Assembly (NCBI GenBank): GCA_020445005.1
Contig: JAGRHM010000750.1
Location: 1-6,674 of the forward strand
Source: Candidatus Competibacteraceae bacterium
GTDB taxonomy: Bacteria; Pseudomonadota; Gammaproteobacteria; Competibacterales; Competibacteraceae
Length of the DNA stretch: 6,674 bases
Direction: 5' to 3'
The position numbers and the translations under genes are program-made. Position 1 is the first letter of the stretch. The number at the start of each line of letters is the position of its first letter. Shown piece after piece: positions 6,340-6,674 of this stretch. The notes beneath the pieces are model-generated. The model was not told the DNA's origin. It saw nothing but the letters and a program-made list of their open reading frames with translations, and ran no database searches.

Positions 6340-6551
6340 TGGTTTACCGTGAAATAGCGCGGAAGTTGGCAATCCTCGGCTGCCAGGAATTACCCCGCCG
6401 GGGCGGCGGCTCCCACCGCAAATGGTTCAATCCGCAAACCCGGCAAGTCGCCTCGTTGCCTGACTGGGGTAGCCGAGACCTGAAACCGGGTACAGTACGC
6501 GCCGTCATTCGACAACTGGGCATCGACTGGAATCACTTCATGCAAATCTGA
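6339..6551 (+). CDS. hicA: HicA toxin, mRNA interferase
   Basis: A 70-residue HicA toxin, a small dsRBD-like ribonuclease that cleaves mRNA independently of the ribosome. The catalytic histidine is H26 in GGGSHRKWFNP. The conserved second half reads VASLPDWGSRDLKPGTVRAVIRQLGI, with the usual DWGS-DLKPGT signature and a final helix. It looks complete and active. Translation is coupled to hicB through the TGATG overlap, with no separate Shine-Dalgarno needed. The pair stands divergent from hsdM, so it has its own transcription. Its location next to a restriction locus that already carries a VapBC-like pair points to a TA- and defence-rich region. Confidence 0.93.
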   Translation: MVYREIARKLAILGCQELPRRGGGSHRKWFNPQTRQVASLPDWGSRDLKPGTVRAVIRQLGIDWNHFMQI

Positions 6552-6599
6552 TCACGGTGCGGTCGCATAGTCTGGCAACCTGTTTAGCCTGCATTCCAA

Positions 6600-6671
6600 G
6601 GTACGCGGTGCGTACCCTACATCGACGACGTTGATACCGATCATTCAAGAGTAGGGTACGCACCGCGTACC
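6600..6671. repeat. Perfect 21-bp inverted repeat, MITE/REP-like element or terminator
   Basis: The arms 6600-6620 and 6651-6671 are exact reverse complements of 21 bp, with a 30-nt loop between them. Each arm is also palindromic inside (GGTACGC-GGT-GCGTACC), so each can form its own hairpin. The outer ends carry the CCTAC/GTAGG block. GTAGGGTACGC-type palindromes are a familiar class of dispersed intergenic repeat in proteobacteria. It lies 49 bp after hicA and could stop transcription of hicBA as a stem, although no T-run follows the right arm before the window ends. The flanks are not both visible, so target duplications cannot be judged. Confidence 0.75.
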
Positions 6672-6674
6672 GCT

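Noticed and set aside
1..6674. CRISPR array, tRNA or rRNA genes
   Set aside because: No regularly spaced repeats of 25-40 bp, no cloverleaf sequence and no rRNA motifs were seen; the repeats present are short and irregular.

Overview
The window is a type I restriction-modification locus with toxin-antitoxin (TA) genes inside it and beside it. The organism is a bacterium of moderately high GC. The gene content, the codon use and the GGTACGC-type inverted repeat at the right edge fit a proteobacterium, perhaps an environmental gammaproteobacterium. That is an inference from style only; there is no rRNA or other marker gene here.

Most of the window reads on the minus strand, from right to left: hsdM (3341-6001, DNA adenine methyltransferase with an unusually long coiled-coil C-terminal part), hsdS (2055-3338, two-domain specificity subunit), an AbrB/SpoVT-type antitoxin (1791-2036), a truncated PIN-domain toxin (1570-1794), a second AbrB-type antitoxin (1184-1453), an intact PIN-domain VapC-like toxin (780-1187), and the 5' part of hsdR (1-740, running off the left edge). 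The spacings are short (2 bp hsdM-hsdS, 18 bp hsdS-antitoxin, 4-bp overlaps inside both TA pairs, 39 bp toxin-hsdR). This suggests one hsd transcription unit with two TA cassettes between hsdS and hsdR. The exception is a roughly 116-bp gap (1454-1569), which holds a consensus TATAAT -10 box, repeated palindromic operator-like sites for the downstream TA pair, and a cluster of short direct repeats that look like debris of a rearrangement.

Divergent from hsdM on the plus strand is a HicB-HicA TA pair (6097-6339 and 6339-6551). The right edge holds a perfect 21-bp inverted repeat with a 30-nt loop (6600-6671), either a dispersed MITE/REP-like element or a terminator.

How the parts work together: HsdM and HsdS form the methyltransferase that protects host DNA, and HsdR joins them as the ATP-driven translocase/nuclease against unmodified foreign DNA. 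The TA genes are probably addiction or back-up defence modules stabilising the locus. Whether they sense failure of the restriction system is only a hypothesis. Every individual family here is known. The most unusual points are the TA cassettes inserted inside the hsd operon, one of them broken, and the architecture of HsdM.
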